Notes: generated from the letters alone by a model not told the origin. 64,000 nt of DNA from JAQBQB01 sp963846925 (GCA_963846925.1 CAWJXW010000014.1:310001-374000), one strand, 5' to 3'; shown: positions 37,234-46,593, counted from the stretch's first letter. Translations and numbers: made by a program.

Positions 37234-38366
37234 CGCGCCCCACGCGCGGAGCGCAGGTTCTCGTCGACGTGCTCGGCGCGCTTCATCCCGACGAGCGCCG
37301 TCGTGACGCCGGGAATCGATCTGGCGAAGGCGATCGCGCGCTGAGCGTCGGTCTCGAGAGACGGGAAGGCGTCGACCAGCGCGGCGGGCAATCCGCCGGT
37401 CAGCTTGCCTTGCATCAGCGTCGCGCTTCCCGCGACCATCAGATCGAGCGCCGCCGCGGCCTCGGCCGCCGGGAGAGTTTTTCCCCGTACCGTCTGCGTC
37501 GGAATCCGAATCGCCTCGGGCATCGCGAGGTTGATCGGCATCTGAACCGCGCGAAAATGATGGTCCTTTCCGCCCGCATCGCGCGCGAGTCCGACCAGCT
37601 CCTCGAGCTCGAGATGGTCCGCGGCGTCGGGGGTCGAGCGGAGGCCGTTCCAGGTGGCGCACCCGTAGATGCCGACCTCCGCGCGTGATGCGGCGTCCTC
37701 GAGAATCGAAAACGCCGATCGGATTCGAGCCCGCAACTCGTCGCGACCCACGGCGGCCGCCTGCTGTTCGGGGTTGTGCAGGTAGTACACGTCGATGCAC
37801 CGCACGCCCAGGTTCTGGCGGCTCTTGGCGAGACAGAACCTGATGAAACGCGGCGCGAGGCTGTGCCCGCCGCCGACGATCTCCGCCGGCAGGAGAATCT
37901 CGGTATCGATGAACTCGCGTTTGACGTATGCGCGATACTCGTCGCGCGACGCTGGCGGCTGCCCATCCAGCGGGATATATCCGCCCTTCGAGCACAGAAC
38001 GACCTCGTCACGCGACACGTCGCCGGACGCAGTCAATCGCCGTAGCGCGGTGCCGACCGCACGCTCCGACCTTTGGCCGCGATAGTTGAGCGCCGTGTCG
38101 ATCACGTTGATCCCGGAGCGCACGGCATGCTCGACCGAAGCCACGTACGCCTCGTCGTCTGTCGCGGTCGGCTCGCCGAGGTAGGTGCCGATTCCGATCG
38201 ACGAGACCGTCGTGTGGAGCGGCGCCGCGCGGAAGTAATCCGAGGCGAACCCTGGCGCGAACCGATCCCGGTAGCGCGCGGTGCCGGCCCCATTCGCGCG
38301 CTGCGACGGAGCCTCGTCGCTCGTGGACGCGACGGCCTCGCGCGTGCGGGGGGGCCTGGTGGTCAT
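37230..38366 (-). CDS. Aldo/keto reductase
   Basis: NADPH-dependent oxidoreductase with a TIM-barrel fold, 378 residues. The ATG at 38366 is preferred; a frame upstream stays open to 38405. The catalytic tetrad is visible: Asp and Tyr in NVIDTALNYRGQRSE, Lys in CSKGGYIP, and His in DVYYLHNPEQQ. The segment after residue 100 is longer than in most AKRs. The C-terminal GVTTALVGMKRAEHVDENL is family-typical. It converges on the PD40 gene with a 4-base overlap of stop codons. Confidence 0.9.
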   Translation of the reverse strand: MTTRPPRTREAVASTSDEAPSQRANGAGTARYRDRFAPGFASDYFRAAPLHTTVSSIGIGTYLGEPTATDDEAYVASVEHAVRSGINVIDTALNYRGQRSERAVGTALRRLTASGDVSRDEVVLCSKGGYIPLDGQPPASRDEYRAYVKREFIDTEILLPAEIVGGGHSLAPRFIRFCLAKSRQNLGVRCIDVYYLHNPEQQAAAVGRDELRARIRSAFSILEDAASRAEVGIYGCATWNGLRSTPDAADHLELEELVGLARDAGGKDHHFRAVQMPINLAMPEAIRIPTQTVRGKTLPAAEAAAALDLMVAGSATLMQGKLTGGLPAALVDAFPSLETDAQRAIAFARSIPGVTTALVGMKRAEHVDENLRSARGAR

Positions 38367-38467
38367 TGGTGTCTCAGAGCTACTCCCGCTTGCGAACGGA
38401 CGCAAGTTCGATCGTTGGCGGACGGGCGCGCATCGTCGTCCACTGTCGCCGCACGGAGGGATTCCGC

Positions 38468-40519
38468 GTGTACCGCCTGATCGTTTTCCTCGCTGTGGTC
38501 GCTTCGGCCTCTTGCGTCGGGCGCGGCGCGCCCGTGCTCGTGCCGGTTCGCGTCGATTCTCTGGCGGGGCATCTGACCGAGACGGCCGCGACGCCGACGC
38601 GTCCGATCGTCACCGTCGACGGCGACCCGTTCCATCGCCTGGGTCGGATGGATTGGCCGGGACCGAACGAGTATCGCGGCCCCGACGGGGCCCCTGGGCC
38701 CTCCTATTGGCAGCAGCGCGCAGACTACACGATCGTCGCCACGCTCGACACCGGCGCCAAGACCATTCGCGGCTCCGTGAGCATCCGGTACACCAACAAC
38801 TCGCCGGACACGTTGCGATACGTCTGGCTGCAGCTCGACCAGAATCTCTATCGCGCGGCGAGCAAGGGGGCCGCGCTCTTCTCCGGCGACTCGCGAGTCG
38901 CGGCAGGCGGATTTCGTGGGGGCTACGACGTCACCGGCATCGAGGTGAACGGACGCACCGCCGTCGGGCGGATCGACGACACGATGATGGAGGTGGAGGT
39001 GGAGTCGCCGCTCTTGCCGCGCGGCGGCGTCGCGACCATCGGCATGCAGTACTCGTTCGAGGTGCCCGCGCTGGGATCGGATCGCATGGGCCGCGACAGC
39101 GCGCTCTATGAGATCGCGCAGTGGTATCCGCGAATGGTCGTGTACGACGACGTGCGAGGTTGGAACACGGATCCGTATCTCGGACAGGGTGAGTTCTATC
39201 TCGAATACGGCAACATCGACTATTCCGTCACCGTTCCGGCCGGCTATGTGGTCGCCGGCAGTGGGGTGCTCCAGAATCGCGGGGCGGTGTTGTCGCCCGC
39301 GCAGATCGATCGTCTCGACCGTGCCGCGCGATCGCCATCGGTCGTGCAGATCATCACCGCGGACGAGGCCGCGGCAGGCCGTCGTCAACCCGTGGCGGGG
39401 ACCAAGACTTGGTGGTTCCGCGCCGAGCGTGTGCGCGACGTGGCGTGGGCGGCGGCGCCGGACTTCCGTTGGGACGCCGCCAGCTGGGACGGCGTCCTGA
39501 CGCACGCGTTGTATGAGTTTCCGAAAGCCGGTCGCGCGTGGGAGTCGGCCGCCGAGCAGACGCAATGGTCCATTCGCACGTACTCGGGGCTGTGGATGCG
39601 GTACCCGTATCCGCAGGCGACGAGTGTCGCGGGTCCGGTCCACGGCATGGAGTACCCGATGTTCGTGATGGCGGGATACGGCAACGCGGACCCCGCGTCG
39701 ACGTTCGCGACGATCGATCACGAGCAGGGGCACGAATGGTTCCCGATGATCATCGGATCGAATGAGCGCCGCTACGCCTGGATGGATGAAGGCTTCGACA
39801 CATATCAGAACGCGTTTTCCAGCGAGCGGCGCGTGCCGGGCACCGACGCGTTTCCTCCGTATCTCGCCAGCTGGCGTGCGGCCGTGAACAACGGACGCCA
39901 AGCGCCGCTCATGACGCCGCCAGACCGCGTCGACGCCGAGGGGCTCGACGCCGTGGGCTATCGAAAGCCCGGAGCGGTTCTTCTCGCTCTCCGCAACGAC
40001 GTCATCGGTCGTGAGACGATGGATCGCGCAATGCGAGAGTACGTGCGGCGATGGGCGTTCAGACATCCGACGCCCGGCGATTTTTTTCGGACGGTCGAGA
40101 ACGTGTCGGGGCAGGATCTCTCGTGGTTCTGGAACGCTTTCTTCTATGGCACCGACGTGCTCGACATCGCGGTCGACGGCGTGACGATGCGACAGACGAA
40201 GGGAGAGAACGTGGCCGAAGTCCACTTGAGGCGCGTGACCACGATACCCTTTCCGGTGACGATGAGGCTCAAGCTGAACGACCTCACGACCCAGGACGTG
40301 CGCCTGCCGGTCGAGATCTGGTCGCGCGGCGATCGTTACGTGGCGACGATCGCGGTGCAGCGGCCTGTCGTCGGCGTTCGACTCTGGCCAGACCAAAGTG
40401 TTCCCGATTTCAACGCGTCGAACGACGTGTGGGGTGATGTGCCGCCGGCCGATGCTCGGCCCGCCTCCACGAGCGGCGGGATTGTTCCCCCTATTCCGCC
40501 CGCGCCGGTTCGCCGCTAG
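38468..40519 (+). CDS. M1 family metallopeptidase, lipoprotein
   Basis: Zinc aminopeptidase of 683 residues, exported. The GTG at 38468 is set by GGAGGG at 38455-38460; the leader YRLIVFLAVVASASC has a lipobox. The catalytic domain has the substrate-binding exopeptidase motif as HGMEYPM, the zinc site HEQGH at residues 418-422 and the third ligand Glu441 in WMDEGFDTY, exactly 18 residues apart. The N-terminal beta-domain covers about 60-330. It is related to the non-bacterial-type M1 members common in Gemmatimonadota and Bacteroidota. The C-terminal Pro-rich tail is not conserved-looking. Confidence 0.93.
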   Translation: MYRLIVFLAVVASASCVGRGAPVLVPVRVDSLAGHLTETAATPTRPIVTVDGDPFHRLGRMDWPGPNEYRGPDGAPGPSYWQQRADYTIVATLDTGAKTIRGSVSIRYTNNSPDTLRYVWLQLDQNLYRAASKGAALFSGDSRVAAGGFRGGYDVTGIEVNGRTAVGRIDDTMMEVEVESPLLPRGGVATIGMQYSFEVPALGSDRMGRDSALYEIAQWYPRMVVYDDVRGWNTDPYLGQGEFYLEYGNIDYSVTVPAGYVVAGSGVLQNRGAVLSPAQIDRLDRAARSPSVVQIITADEAAAGRRQPVAGTKTWWFRAERVRDVAWAAAPDFRWDAASWDGVLTHALYEFPKAGRAWESAAEQTQWSIRTYSGLWMRYPYPQATSVAGPVHGMEYPMFVMAGYGNADPASTFATIDHEQGHEWFPMIIGSNERRYAWMDEGFDTYQNAFSSERRVPGTDAFPPYLASWRAAVNNGRQAPLMTPPDRVDAEGLDAVGYRKPGAVLLALRNDVIGRETMDRAMREYVRRWAFRHPTPGDFFRTVENVSGQDLSWFWNAFFYGTDVLDIAVDGVTMRQTKGENVAEVHLRRVTTIPFPVTMRLKLNDLTTQDVRLPVEIWSRGDRYVATIAVQRPVVGVRLWPDQSVPDFNASNDVWGDVPPADARPASTSGGIVPPIPPAPVRR

Positions 40520-40616
40520 TGTCGAGAGCGTCCGGTGATCGTCTGATGGCAGAGGGCCTGCAGTCCGCTTAAATTTAGGGTTCTCGCCGTTCTCGTTCCC
40601 AGAATTCGGAGTCGCA

Positions 40617-41366
40617 ATGCCCGGTTTCGGCGTGTGGGCCGCGCGGTGGTGGATGCCTATTGTATTCATCATTGTCGCCGGACACCTCACGAACGTCTGT
40701 GTCACGCTCTTCCTGCACCGCTCGCAGACCCATCGCGGCGTGCGGCTTCACTACCTCGCGGCGCTTCCCATGCGCCTCTGGCTGTGGCTCACCACGGCGA
40801 TCGTCACGAAAGAGTGGGTCGCCTGCCACCGGAAGCACCACGCGTTCGCCGACCGCGAAGGCGATCCGCACAGCCCGCTCCTCGAGGGTCTCCGCAACAT
40901 CGTCTTCAAGGGCGCCTTTTACTATCGGCGGGCGATTCGCCAGCCCGGCGTGCTCGAGAAGTACGGCAAAGGCACGCCGAACGACTGGATCGAGCGCGCT
41001 CTGCTCAGCCGTTTGAATTGGCTCGGCATCGTGATCATGCTCGGGCTCGACGTCTACCTCTTCGGCTTCTTCGTCGGGCCGCTCGTTTGGGGCGTGCAGA
41101 TGATGTGGATCCCGTTCTGGGCAGCCGGCATCGTCAATGGAGTCGGGCACGCGCTCGGCTATCGCAACTTCCCGGTGAAGGACGAAAGCCGGAACATCAC
41201 GCCGATCGCGATCTGGCTGGGCGGCGAGGAACTGCACAACAACCATCACGCCGACCCGAAGTCCGCGCGCTTCGCGGCGCGCTGGTTCGAGTTGGACATC
41301 GGCTGGGTGTATATCCGCCTCCTCCAGTTCTTCCGACTCGCCAAGGTCGACTACGCTCGCGAGTAG
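40617..41366 (+). CDS. Fatty acid (acyl-CoA type) desaturase
   Basis: Integral membrane di-iron desaturase of 249 residues that introduces a double bond into acyl chains. Three histidine boxes are present: HRSQTH (34-39), HRKHH (71-75) and HNNHH (207-211). Hydrophobic helices lie at about 12-32, 45-65, 130-150 and 155-175. It is of the stearoyl-CoA 9-desaturase type but has no fused cytochrome b5. The gene stands alone, followed by a strong terminator. Confidence 0.92.
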   Translation: MPGFGVWAARWWMPIVFIIVAGHLTNVCVTLFLHRSQTHRGVRLHYLAALPMRLWLWLTTAIVTKEWVACHRKHHAFADREGDPHSPLLEGLRNIVFKGAFYYRRAIRQPGVLEKYGKGTPNDWIERALLSRLNWLGIVIMLGLDVYLFGFFVGPLVWGVQMMWIPFWAAGIVNGVGHALGYRNFPVKDESRNITPIAIWLGGEELHNNHHADPKSARFAARWFELDIGWVYIRLLQFFRLAKVDYARE

Positions 41367-41430
41367 CGGAGCATCCATCGGGACCGCGCGCGCGGCCCCG
41401 TCGAGGTCGGCGCCTCGAACGACAATCGAA

Positions 41431-41465
41431 CGCGGGCGGCCCGACGGGCCGCCCGCGCTGTTTTT
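41431..41465 (+). terminator. Intrinsic terminator after the desaturase gene
   Basis: 12-bp perfect stem CGCGGGCGGCCC / GGGCCGCCCGCG with loop GAC, followed by CTGTTTTT. It lies 64 bases after the stop. Confidence 0.9.
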
Positions 41466-41519
41466 CGGGCGGCCGATCAACGTCGCAGGCTAGATTTTCA
41501 AGAATCAGGAGCCCGCTTA

Positions 41520-41798
41520 ATGTCCGAGATCACGTGTGTCCGATGTGGGCTGCAAAAGCCCGCGTTCCAGCGGCCGCCGTTCCCCGGCGCCATCGGTCAA
41601 CGCATCGTCGAGCAGATTTGTCAGGACTGCTGGGCGCTATGGCTGCGGCAGCAGACCATGCTGATCAACCACTACGGGTTGAACGTGATGGACCCGCAGG
41701 CTCGCACCTTCCTCAAGCAGAACATGCAGGGCTTTCTCTTCAAATCAGGTGCTGAAGAGGAAGTCGACACGTCGAAAAAAGGCACGATTCAGTGGTGA
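41520..41798 (+). CDS. YggX-like Fe(2+)-trafficking protein with two CxxC pairs
   Basis: Small cytoplasmic protein of 92 residues of the YggX family, which protects Fe-S clusters from oxidants. The core matches well: PGAIGQRIVEQI, WALWLRQQTMLINHYGLN, MDPQARTFLKQNMQGFLF. The family usually has one cysteine near the N-terminus; here Cys6/Cys9 (CVRC) and Cys34/Cys37 (CQDC) form what looks like a zinc ribbon. The ATG at 41520 follows AGGAG about 10 bases upstream. Its TGA overlaps the GTG of the GH3 gene. Confidence 0.85.
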   Translation: MSEITCVRCGLQKPAFQRPPFPGAIGQRIVEQICQDCWALWLRQQTMLINHYGLNVMDPQARTFLKQNMQGFLFKSGAEEEVDTSKKGTIQW

Positions 41799-43669
41799 GT
41801 TCGTGGCGCGCCCGCGCGTACGCTTTGGCCGCGATCGCGGCGGTCACCGTGTTTGGCGCATGCACCATTGCTGGCGCGAATCCACCGCGGGGGCTGTCGC
41901 CCTCGCGCGGCGACGGCTGGGCCGACTCGGTCCTCGCCACGATGACGCCGCGCGACAAGGCGGCGCAGCTCGTCTGGCCGCAACTCTTCGGCGACTATGC
42001 GCCGACGTCGAGCGCCGGCTGGGCCCGCGTCGAGCAGCTCATCGCGCGCGAACACGTCGGCGGCTTCATCATGTCCATCGGCTCGCCGATCGAGACGGCG
42101 GTCAAGCTCAACGCCATGCAGCGGCTGAGCCGACTTCCCCTCGTCATCGGCGCCGACTACGAGACGGGCGTCGCGTTCCGTCAGCGCGGCGGATACTTCC
42201 TGCCCAACGACATCTATCTCGGCGGCGGGACGATGTTCCCGTACCAGATGGGAATCGGCGCGACGCGCGACACCTCGCTCGCGTATCAGGAAGGGCGTGT
42301 CACCGCGCTCGAGGGGCGCGCGCTCGGCGTGCACATCGCGTTCGCTCCCGTGCTCGACGTCAACAACAATCCGGCGAATCCCGTCATCGGGATGCGATCG
42401 TTCGGCGAGGATCCGCACCTCGTCGCCGCGATGGGCGCGTCTTTCATTCACGGTCTGCAAGAGCACGGGATGCTCGCGACCGGCAAGCATTTTCCGGGTC
42501 ACGGCGACACGGACGAGAATTCCCACCTGACGATCACGACCGTGCATGCGAGTCGCGCGCGCATCGATTCCGTGGAGCTCGTCCCGTTCGAGGCCGCCAT
42601 TGCCGCCGGCGTACGGGGGATCATGACGTTTCACGGCGTGATCCCGGCGCTCGACACAGCGTCCGTTCCCGCGACGCTCAATCCAGCGATCATGACTGGG
42701 CTGCTGCGCAAGCAGCTCGGCTTCAGAGGTCTGCTCGTGACCGACGCGATGGACATGAGCGGGGTCCTCGCGCGGGTCACCGTTGCCGGCAGCCCCACCG
42801 GACCGACCGCGACGGGCAACTACGGCACGATTCGAAACGCGCTGAGCATCGGCGAAGCGTGCAAGCTCGCTCTGGCGGCGGGCGCGGACGTTCTGCTCAT
42901 GCCGAGCGACGTTCCCGCGGCGATCGACGCCGTCGTCGAAGGCGTCAGCCAGGGACGATTCACGCAGGCGCGCGTCGACTCGTCGGTGCGGAGAATTCTC
43001 GAGATCAAGCAGCAGCTGGGCCTCGAACGACAGCGGCTCGTGAGCCTCGACAGCGTGCGGGCGGTCGTCGGCGATACGGCTCACCTTTCGATTGCCGCGC
43101 TTGCCGCGCAACGGTCGATCACGCTCGCGAAGGACTCGCTCTCACTCGTTCCGCTCGCTCGCTCCGCGAGTCAACAGACGGGGCGGGTCCTCTCCATCAC
43201 CGTCGCGAGTCGCACCGACCTCCCGGCCGGAGTCACGTTCAACGCCGAGCTGCGTCGATCGACGAACGTCCGCGCCGAGTTGGTGAGTCCCGATGATCCA
43301 TCGACGAACTTCGATCGGCTGTTTGCTGCTGCGGACTCGTCGGACGTGACGATCGTGAGCTCGTATCTGACAACGGGCACGAACGTCTCGAATCCGAACG
43401 CGCCGGAGCCGATCGCGCAATTCATGCGTGCGCTGGTTCAGCGACACCCGCGAACGATCGTCGTGGCGTTCGGGAATCCGTATCTGCTGCAGCAGGTGCC
43501 GGCGGCGTCTACTTATCTGGTCGGCTGGGGCGGATTCCCCGTGTCACAAGCGGCCGCGGCGCGTGCGCTCGTGGGCGTTTCCCCGATCGGCGGGCGGCTG
43601 CCCATCAGCATTCCGCCGCTCCTGCGCTTCGGGACGGGCGAGGATCGATCGATGGTCGTGCGCCCCTGA
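41792..43669 (+). CDS. Glycoside hydrolase family 3 protein, beta-N-acetylhexosaminidase (NagZ-like)
   Basis: Exported glycosidase of 625 residues. Two GTG codons at 41792 and 41795 are possible starts; the second overlaps the yggX TGA (GTGA). The leader RARAYALAAIAAVTVFGACT is a signal peptide, possibly with a lipobox (FGAC). The NagZ-type acid/base loop KHFPGHGDTDENSH and the nucleophile in TDAMDMSGV mark a beta-N-acetylglucosaminidase. A GH3 C-terminal domain (about 430-610) is present. Acting on peptidoglycan or chitin fragments is likely; together with GH20 it suggests amino-sugar scavenging. Confidence 0.92.
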   Translation: MVSSWRARAYALAAIAAVTVFGACTIAGANPPRGLSPSRGDGWADSVLATMTPRDKAAQLVWPQLFGDYAPTSSAGWARVEQLIAREHVGGFIMSIGSPIETAVKLNAMQRLSRLPLVIGADYETGVAFRQRGGYFLPNDIYLGGGTMFPYQMGIGATRDTSLAYQEGRVTALEGRALGVHIAFAPVLDVNNNPANPVIGMRSFGEDPHLVAAMGASFIHGLQEHGMLATGKHFPGHGDTDENSHLTITTVHASRARIDSVELVPFEAAIAAGVRGIMTFHGVIPALDTASVPATLNPAIMTGLLRKQLGFRGLLVTDAMDMSGVLARVTVAGSPTGPTATGNYGTIRNALSIGEACKLALAAGADVLLMPSDVPAAIDAVVEGVSQGRFTQARVDSSVRRILEIKQQLGLERQRLVSLDSVRAVVGDTAHLSIAALAAQRSITLAKDSLSLVPLARSASQQTGRVLSITVASRTDLPAGVTFNAELRRSTNVRAELVSPDDPSTNFDRLFAAADSSDVTIVSSYLTTGTNVSNPNAPEPIAQFMRALVQRHPRTIVVAFGNPYLLQQVPAASTYLVGWGGFPVSQAAAARALVGVSPIGGRLPISIPPLLRFGTGEDRSMVVRP

Positions 43670-43702
43670 GGACGCCGCGGTCAGTGAAATGGGACGAAAG
43701 CC

Positions 43703-43740
43703 GAAGCGCCCCGTCGAACGACGAGGCGCTCTTTCGTTCT
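43703..43740. terminator. Bidirectional terminator between GH3 and cold-shock genes
   Basis: AGCGCC / GGCGCT stem (43705-43710, 43725-43730) with inner GTCG/CGAC, flanked by GAAAG on the left and CTTTCGTT on the right, so each strand sees a T-rich tail. It lies between convergent genes. Confidence 0.55.
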
Positions 43741-43766
43741 GAGATCAATTGTAGTGTCGTTGCCGG

Positions 43767-43976
43767 CTACGACGCCTTGGTCACGTCAGCCGCTTGCGGC
43801 CCCTTCTGCCCTTGGACGATTTCGAACTCGACGCGGTCGCCCTCGGCGAGCGACTTGAACCCAGCTCCTTGGATGGCGCTGAAGTGCACGAACACGTCGG
43901 GCCCTCCTTCTCGCGAGATGAAACCGTACCCCTTTGCATCATTGAACCACTTCACGGTGCCTGTCAGGCGTGGCAT
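43767..43976 (-). CDS. Cold-shock domain protein
   Basis: 69-residue single cold-shock (OB-fold) domain that binds single-stranded RNA and DNA. The ATG at 43976 follows AAAGGGGA. RNP1 reads KGYGFIS and RNP2 VFVHFSAI; the start MPRLTGTVKWFNDAKGYGFI is typical. A second, distinct cold-shock gene lies at 58465. The ~255 bases upstream lack a gene and may hold a long 5' leader as in other csp genes. Confidence 0.95.
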   Translation of the reverse strand: MPRLTGTVKWFNDAKGYGFISREGGPDVFVHFSAIQGAGFKSLAEGDRVEFEIVQGQKGPQAADVTKAS

Positions 43977-44231
43977 TGCACGTTCCCCTTTCAAAAACTG
44001 TAGTCGTGAACCCCGGGCGTCCCGAAACGCGAACGGCGTCGTTCGAGCCGGCAGGTAGGCCGGTCCGCTCGCGGACCTCAGGCCGGTTCTGGAAAACGGG
44101 CGCAAGTTCTGTGCACGGCGCGACCCCGGCCTCGCGGCCGAGAGCAATTTCATTTCGCGACAATGAGCGGGCGGAGCGGGACGGCTGGCGAACTGGGTCG
44201 TGGTCGGAGCGTTGCTCGACGACCGGAGCGA

Positions 44232-44441
44232 TCAGGCCGCGCCCGCGATGTAACGTGCGACCCGGCCGCATGTGCGGCACTTGAGCGTAACGTGGGACCG
44301 CGGTGGCGGCGGGAATTGACCAGGACTTCGCTCGATCGGCCCGGAACACGACGGGCAGCTGAGCGGGGAACCGGTGCGGTCGTTCGCGATCAGATTCAAA
44401 GCTTGCGCGGGATTGTACGTCGCTGGACGTGGCTTGCGCAT
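44232..44441 (-). CDS. Small zinc-ribbon protein
   Basis: 69-residue protein, MRKPRPATYNPAQALNLIAN..., with CPSC and CRTC pairs about 30 residues apart that should bind one zinc. The ATG at 44441 is preceded by a strong GAGGAGG, the best evidence that the gene is real. The Pro-rich loop between the pairs is variable-looking. Function unknown. An AT-rich dyad at 44523-44547 lies about 80 bases upstream. Confidence 0.75.
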   Translation of the reverse strand: MRKPRPATYNPAQALNLIANDRTGSPLSCPSCSGPIERSPGQFPPPPRSHVTLKCRTCGRVARYIAGAA

Positions 44442-44522
44442 TGCGCCCTCCTCAACAGCTAACAGCACCGGAAGAAGGCGGCGCCGGTTCGCCGAGACTA
44501 AGTAACTGCCTACTCTCGTAAC

Positions 44523-44547
44523 GCTATAAGTTAGATCAATTTATAGC
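44523..44547. promoter_or_regulatory. AT-rich dyad GCTATAA-N11-TTATAGC
   Basis: Perfect 7-bp inverted repeat in an unusually AT-rich island upstream of the small zinc-ribbon gene. On the minus strand it also offers TTGGCT and TATAGC at 16-base spacing, so it may be a promoter with an operator over it. Confidence 0.5.
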
Positions 44548-44698
44548 CAATGGACACCTGTCGCGTGGGGGTAGATCACACCTGCAGCGACGGCCTCAGT
44601 TTAATACCCCGAAGGCGCTGAGAGTTTCCGTGCGTCCCCATGGATAACGCGCGCCCCGGGGCTGCCGTTATTACACCCGATGCAGCGTGTTGGTTCCC

Positions 44699-45595
44699 TT
44701 ATGTGTCTGGGAGAGCCGCCGGTTTGTGCGCGAGTAGCCAGTCAGCGACGAGGCGAAACACGCGCTCCCGGCCGTAGTCCACGGTGATGATGTGGGCAGC
44801 GCCGGAGACCCACTCGAGGGCTTTCTCCCGGGCACCCAGCCTCGCGAACGCGCGCTCGGCATCTTCGACGGCAATCCGGTTGTCCTCCCGCGACTGAACC
44901 ATGAGCGTCGGCGAAGTCACGCGCGGCAGCGCGTCGTTTGCCCGCCGCACCGTTTCGCGCAAGGCGCGGAGCGCGCCGGCGGTGAAGATACCGTACGCCA
45001 GGCTCTTCGCTCGCTCCGTCGGATCGAGCACCGAGAATCCTTCGCTCGATTCGAACACCGGCACGATCGGTCCCCACCATCGGGACGATTGGGCCGCTCG
45101 GTCCGCTCCTCGGCGCAAGGCCAAGTAGGGTGCCATCAAACAGAGAGCAGGAAGCTGCGGCGCTTCGGCCGCCAGCCGGATCGCCAGCGCGCCCCCCATC
45201 GACAAGCCGGCGATCGACACCCAATCGTGGTCCGACTGAAGCGCCCGGTAGCTCGAGCGCGCCGCATTCAGCCAGTCGGCGGCGCTCGTACGCCTGAATG
45301 CGTCGAGCGTCCGTCCGTGCCCCGGCAGCAACGGGGCCTCCACGTGGAAGCCGTGCGAGAAGAGCGCCTCGCCGAGATAGCGAAGGGTCTGGGGAGTGTC
45401 GCCGGCGCCGTGCAGCAGCAGCACCGCCGGGGCATGCGCACGAGCGAGCGTGAACCCCTCAGCACCGACCACGATGCCGTCGGGACCAAGAGGGCGCCGA
45501 TCGGTTGATAGTCGTTCGATCGCTCGAAGGTGCCAGGCGCGAAACGCGAACCCGGCGACAAACACGACGGCCATCGACGCCGCAAGAACGACCAT
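44699..45595 (-). CDS. Alpha/beta hydrolase, membrane-anchored
   Basis: Serine hydrolase of 298 residues from the ATG at 45595 (an ATG at 45661 would add an Arg-rich 22 residues). The N-terminal helix MVVLAASMAVVFVAGFAF is a signal anchor. The fold marks are AVLLLHGAGDTP (oxyanion), nucleophile Ser in IAGLSMGGALAI, Asp in VQSREDNRIAV, and His in SGAAHIITVDYGRE. It resembles carboxylesterases and monoacylglycerol lipases (Hydrolase_4). The substrate is unknown. It lies downstream of the Crp-type gene on the same strand. Confidence 0.9.
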   Translation of the reverse strand: MVVLAASMAVVFVAGFAFRAWHLRAIERLSTDRRPLGPDGIVVGAEGFTLARAHAPAVLLLHGAGDTPQTLRYLGEALFSHGFHVEAPLLPGHGRTLDAFRRTSAADWLNAARSSYRALQSDHDWVSIAGLSMGGALAIRLAAEAPQLPALCLMAPYLALRRGADRAAQSSRWWGPIVPVFESSEGFSVLDPTERAKSLAYGIFTAGALRALRETVRRANDALPRVTSPTLMVQSREDNRIAVEDAERAFARLGAREKALEWVSGAAHIITVDYGRERVFRLVADWLLAHKPAALPDT

Positions 45596-45698
45596 GCGCG
45601 AGTGTGGAGGTGTCCGATCACATCGCCCCGCGGCGCGGCGGCGAGCGGGTCGAATATACATCCGACGGGCGCGGGATCCCGCTCCCCCCGGCTGCTGG

Positions 45699-46439
45699 CT
45701 ACCGAAGGGCCTGCTCTTGTTGTTCTTCGGTTGCCGCGGAGATGGGGATCTCCGCTTCGATGCCGCTGTCCAGACGGTCAGCGAGCTGCTCCGCTGGAGA
45801 AACCAGAAGCATCTGTCCGCGACGCTCGACCAGACCGCCGTGGATCAACCGACCGAGTACGAGCGATACGGATTCGCGGGTCGCGCCGACGAGCTCGCAC
45901 AGCAGCCTGTAGCGCGCCGGACAAAGGACGATGCGCCCGTCCTCGCGTTCAAAGGTCTCGTCGCGAGCCATGCGAACCAACGTGGCGACGACCCGCTGTT
46001 CTACGCTCAACGTCGTGAGTTCGCGCAGGCGATCGAGGAGCGACGCTCGTTCGGCCAACAACTGGCTGATGAGCGCAAGCGAGTGCTGCGGCTGCTCCCG
46101 AACGAAGGCGCGAAACCGCGCCGTGCTCAGAAAGAGGGTCTCCGCCTCCTCGTCGGCTCGAGCGTCTGTTGCGTAGCGGCGCGACGACGACAACCCCTCG
46201 GAGCCGAAGGTCTCGCCGGGACCGGCGACCCATGGAACGAATCCGCGCGACGCACGTACTCGACTGCGCAGCACGACTCGTCCTCGCGCGACGACGAAGA
46301 GCCCATCCGCTGGCGCACCACGCTGATAGATGCCGAAACCCGCCGGCCATGCCGCGTGCGCCGCGTATTCAGCGAGGGCGTCGCGATCTTCCTTCTCGAG
46401 GCGCGCACGCCCGAAATCCAAATCCGCCAACTTCACCAT
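45699..46439 (-). CDS. Crp/Fnr family transcriptional regulator
   Basis: Regulator of 246 residues with an N-terminal cyclic-nucleotide-binding-like domain (about 20-140, GIYQRGAPADGLFVVARGRV, GPGETFGSEG) and a C-terminal Crp winged helix (about 160-225; RYRLLCELVGATRESVSLVL). No N-terminal cysteine cluster is present, so it is not an Fe-S FNR. The start is ATG 46439 or GTG 46436, right after AGAGG. It is divergent from the hydrogenase-like gene at 46594; the 154-base shared region would be the obvious target. Confidence 0.9.
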   Translation of the reverse strand: MVKLADLDFGRARLEKEDRDALAEYAAHAAWPAGFGIYQRGAPADGLFVVARGRVVLRSRVRASRGFVPWVAGPGETFGSEGLSSSRRYATDARADEEAETLFLSTARFRAFVREQPQHSLALISQLLAERASLLDRLRELTTLSVEQRVVATLVRMARDETFEREDGRIVLCPARYRLLCELVGATRESVSLVLGRLIHGGLVERRGQMLLVSPAEQLADRLDSGIEAEIPISAATEEQQEQALR

Positions 46440-46593
46440 CCTCTAGGCCTGCAACGATTTGTGCGAGGTGCAATGTCTGGGCCGCTCTTGACAGGCTCCG
46501 CTTTTCGATCTTCGTTCTGAAGTTTGGACAAAAGAGGGCGCGCACCTCGGTCCAACCCTCTCAGCTGAACCGGCTACAGATCAAACGCACTTC

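Noticed and set aside
38363..40705. A 780-residue open frame antisense to the M1 peptidase gene
   Set aside because: Overlaps a complete zinc peptidase with HEQGH/E441 and a good ribosome site; the antisense product shows no fold or motif.
46488..46516. TTGACA with a 17-base spacer before the hydrogenase-like gene
   Set aside because: The -35 is perfect, but the -10 position reads TTCGTT; too weak to list as a promoter.
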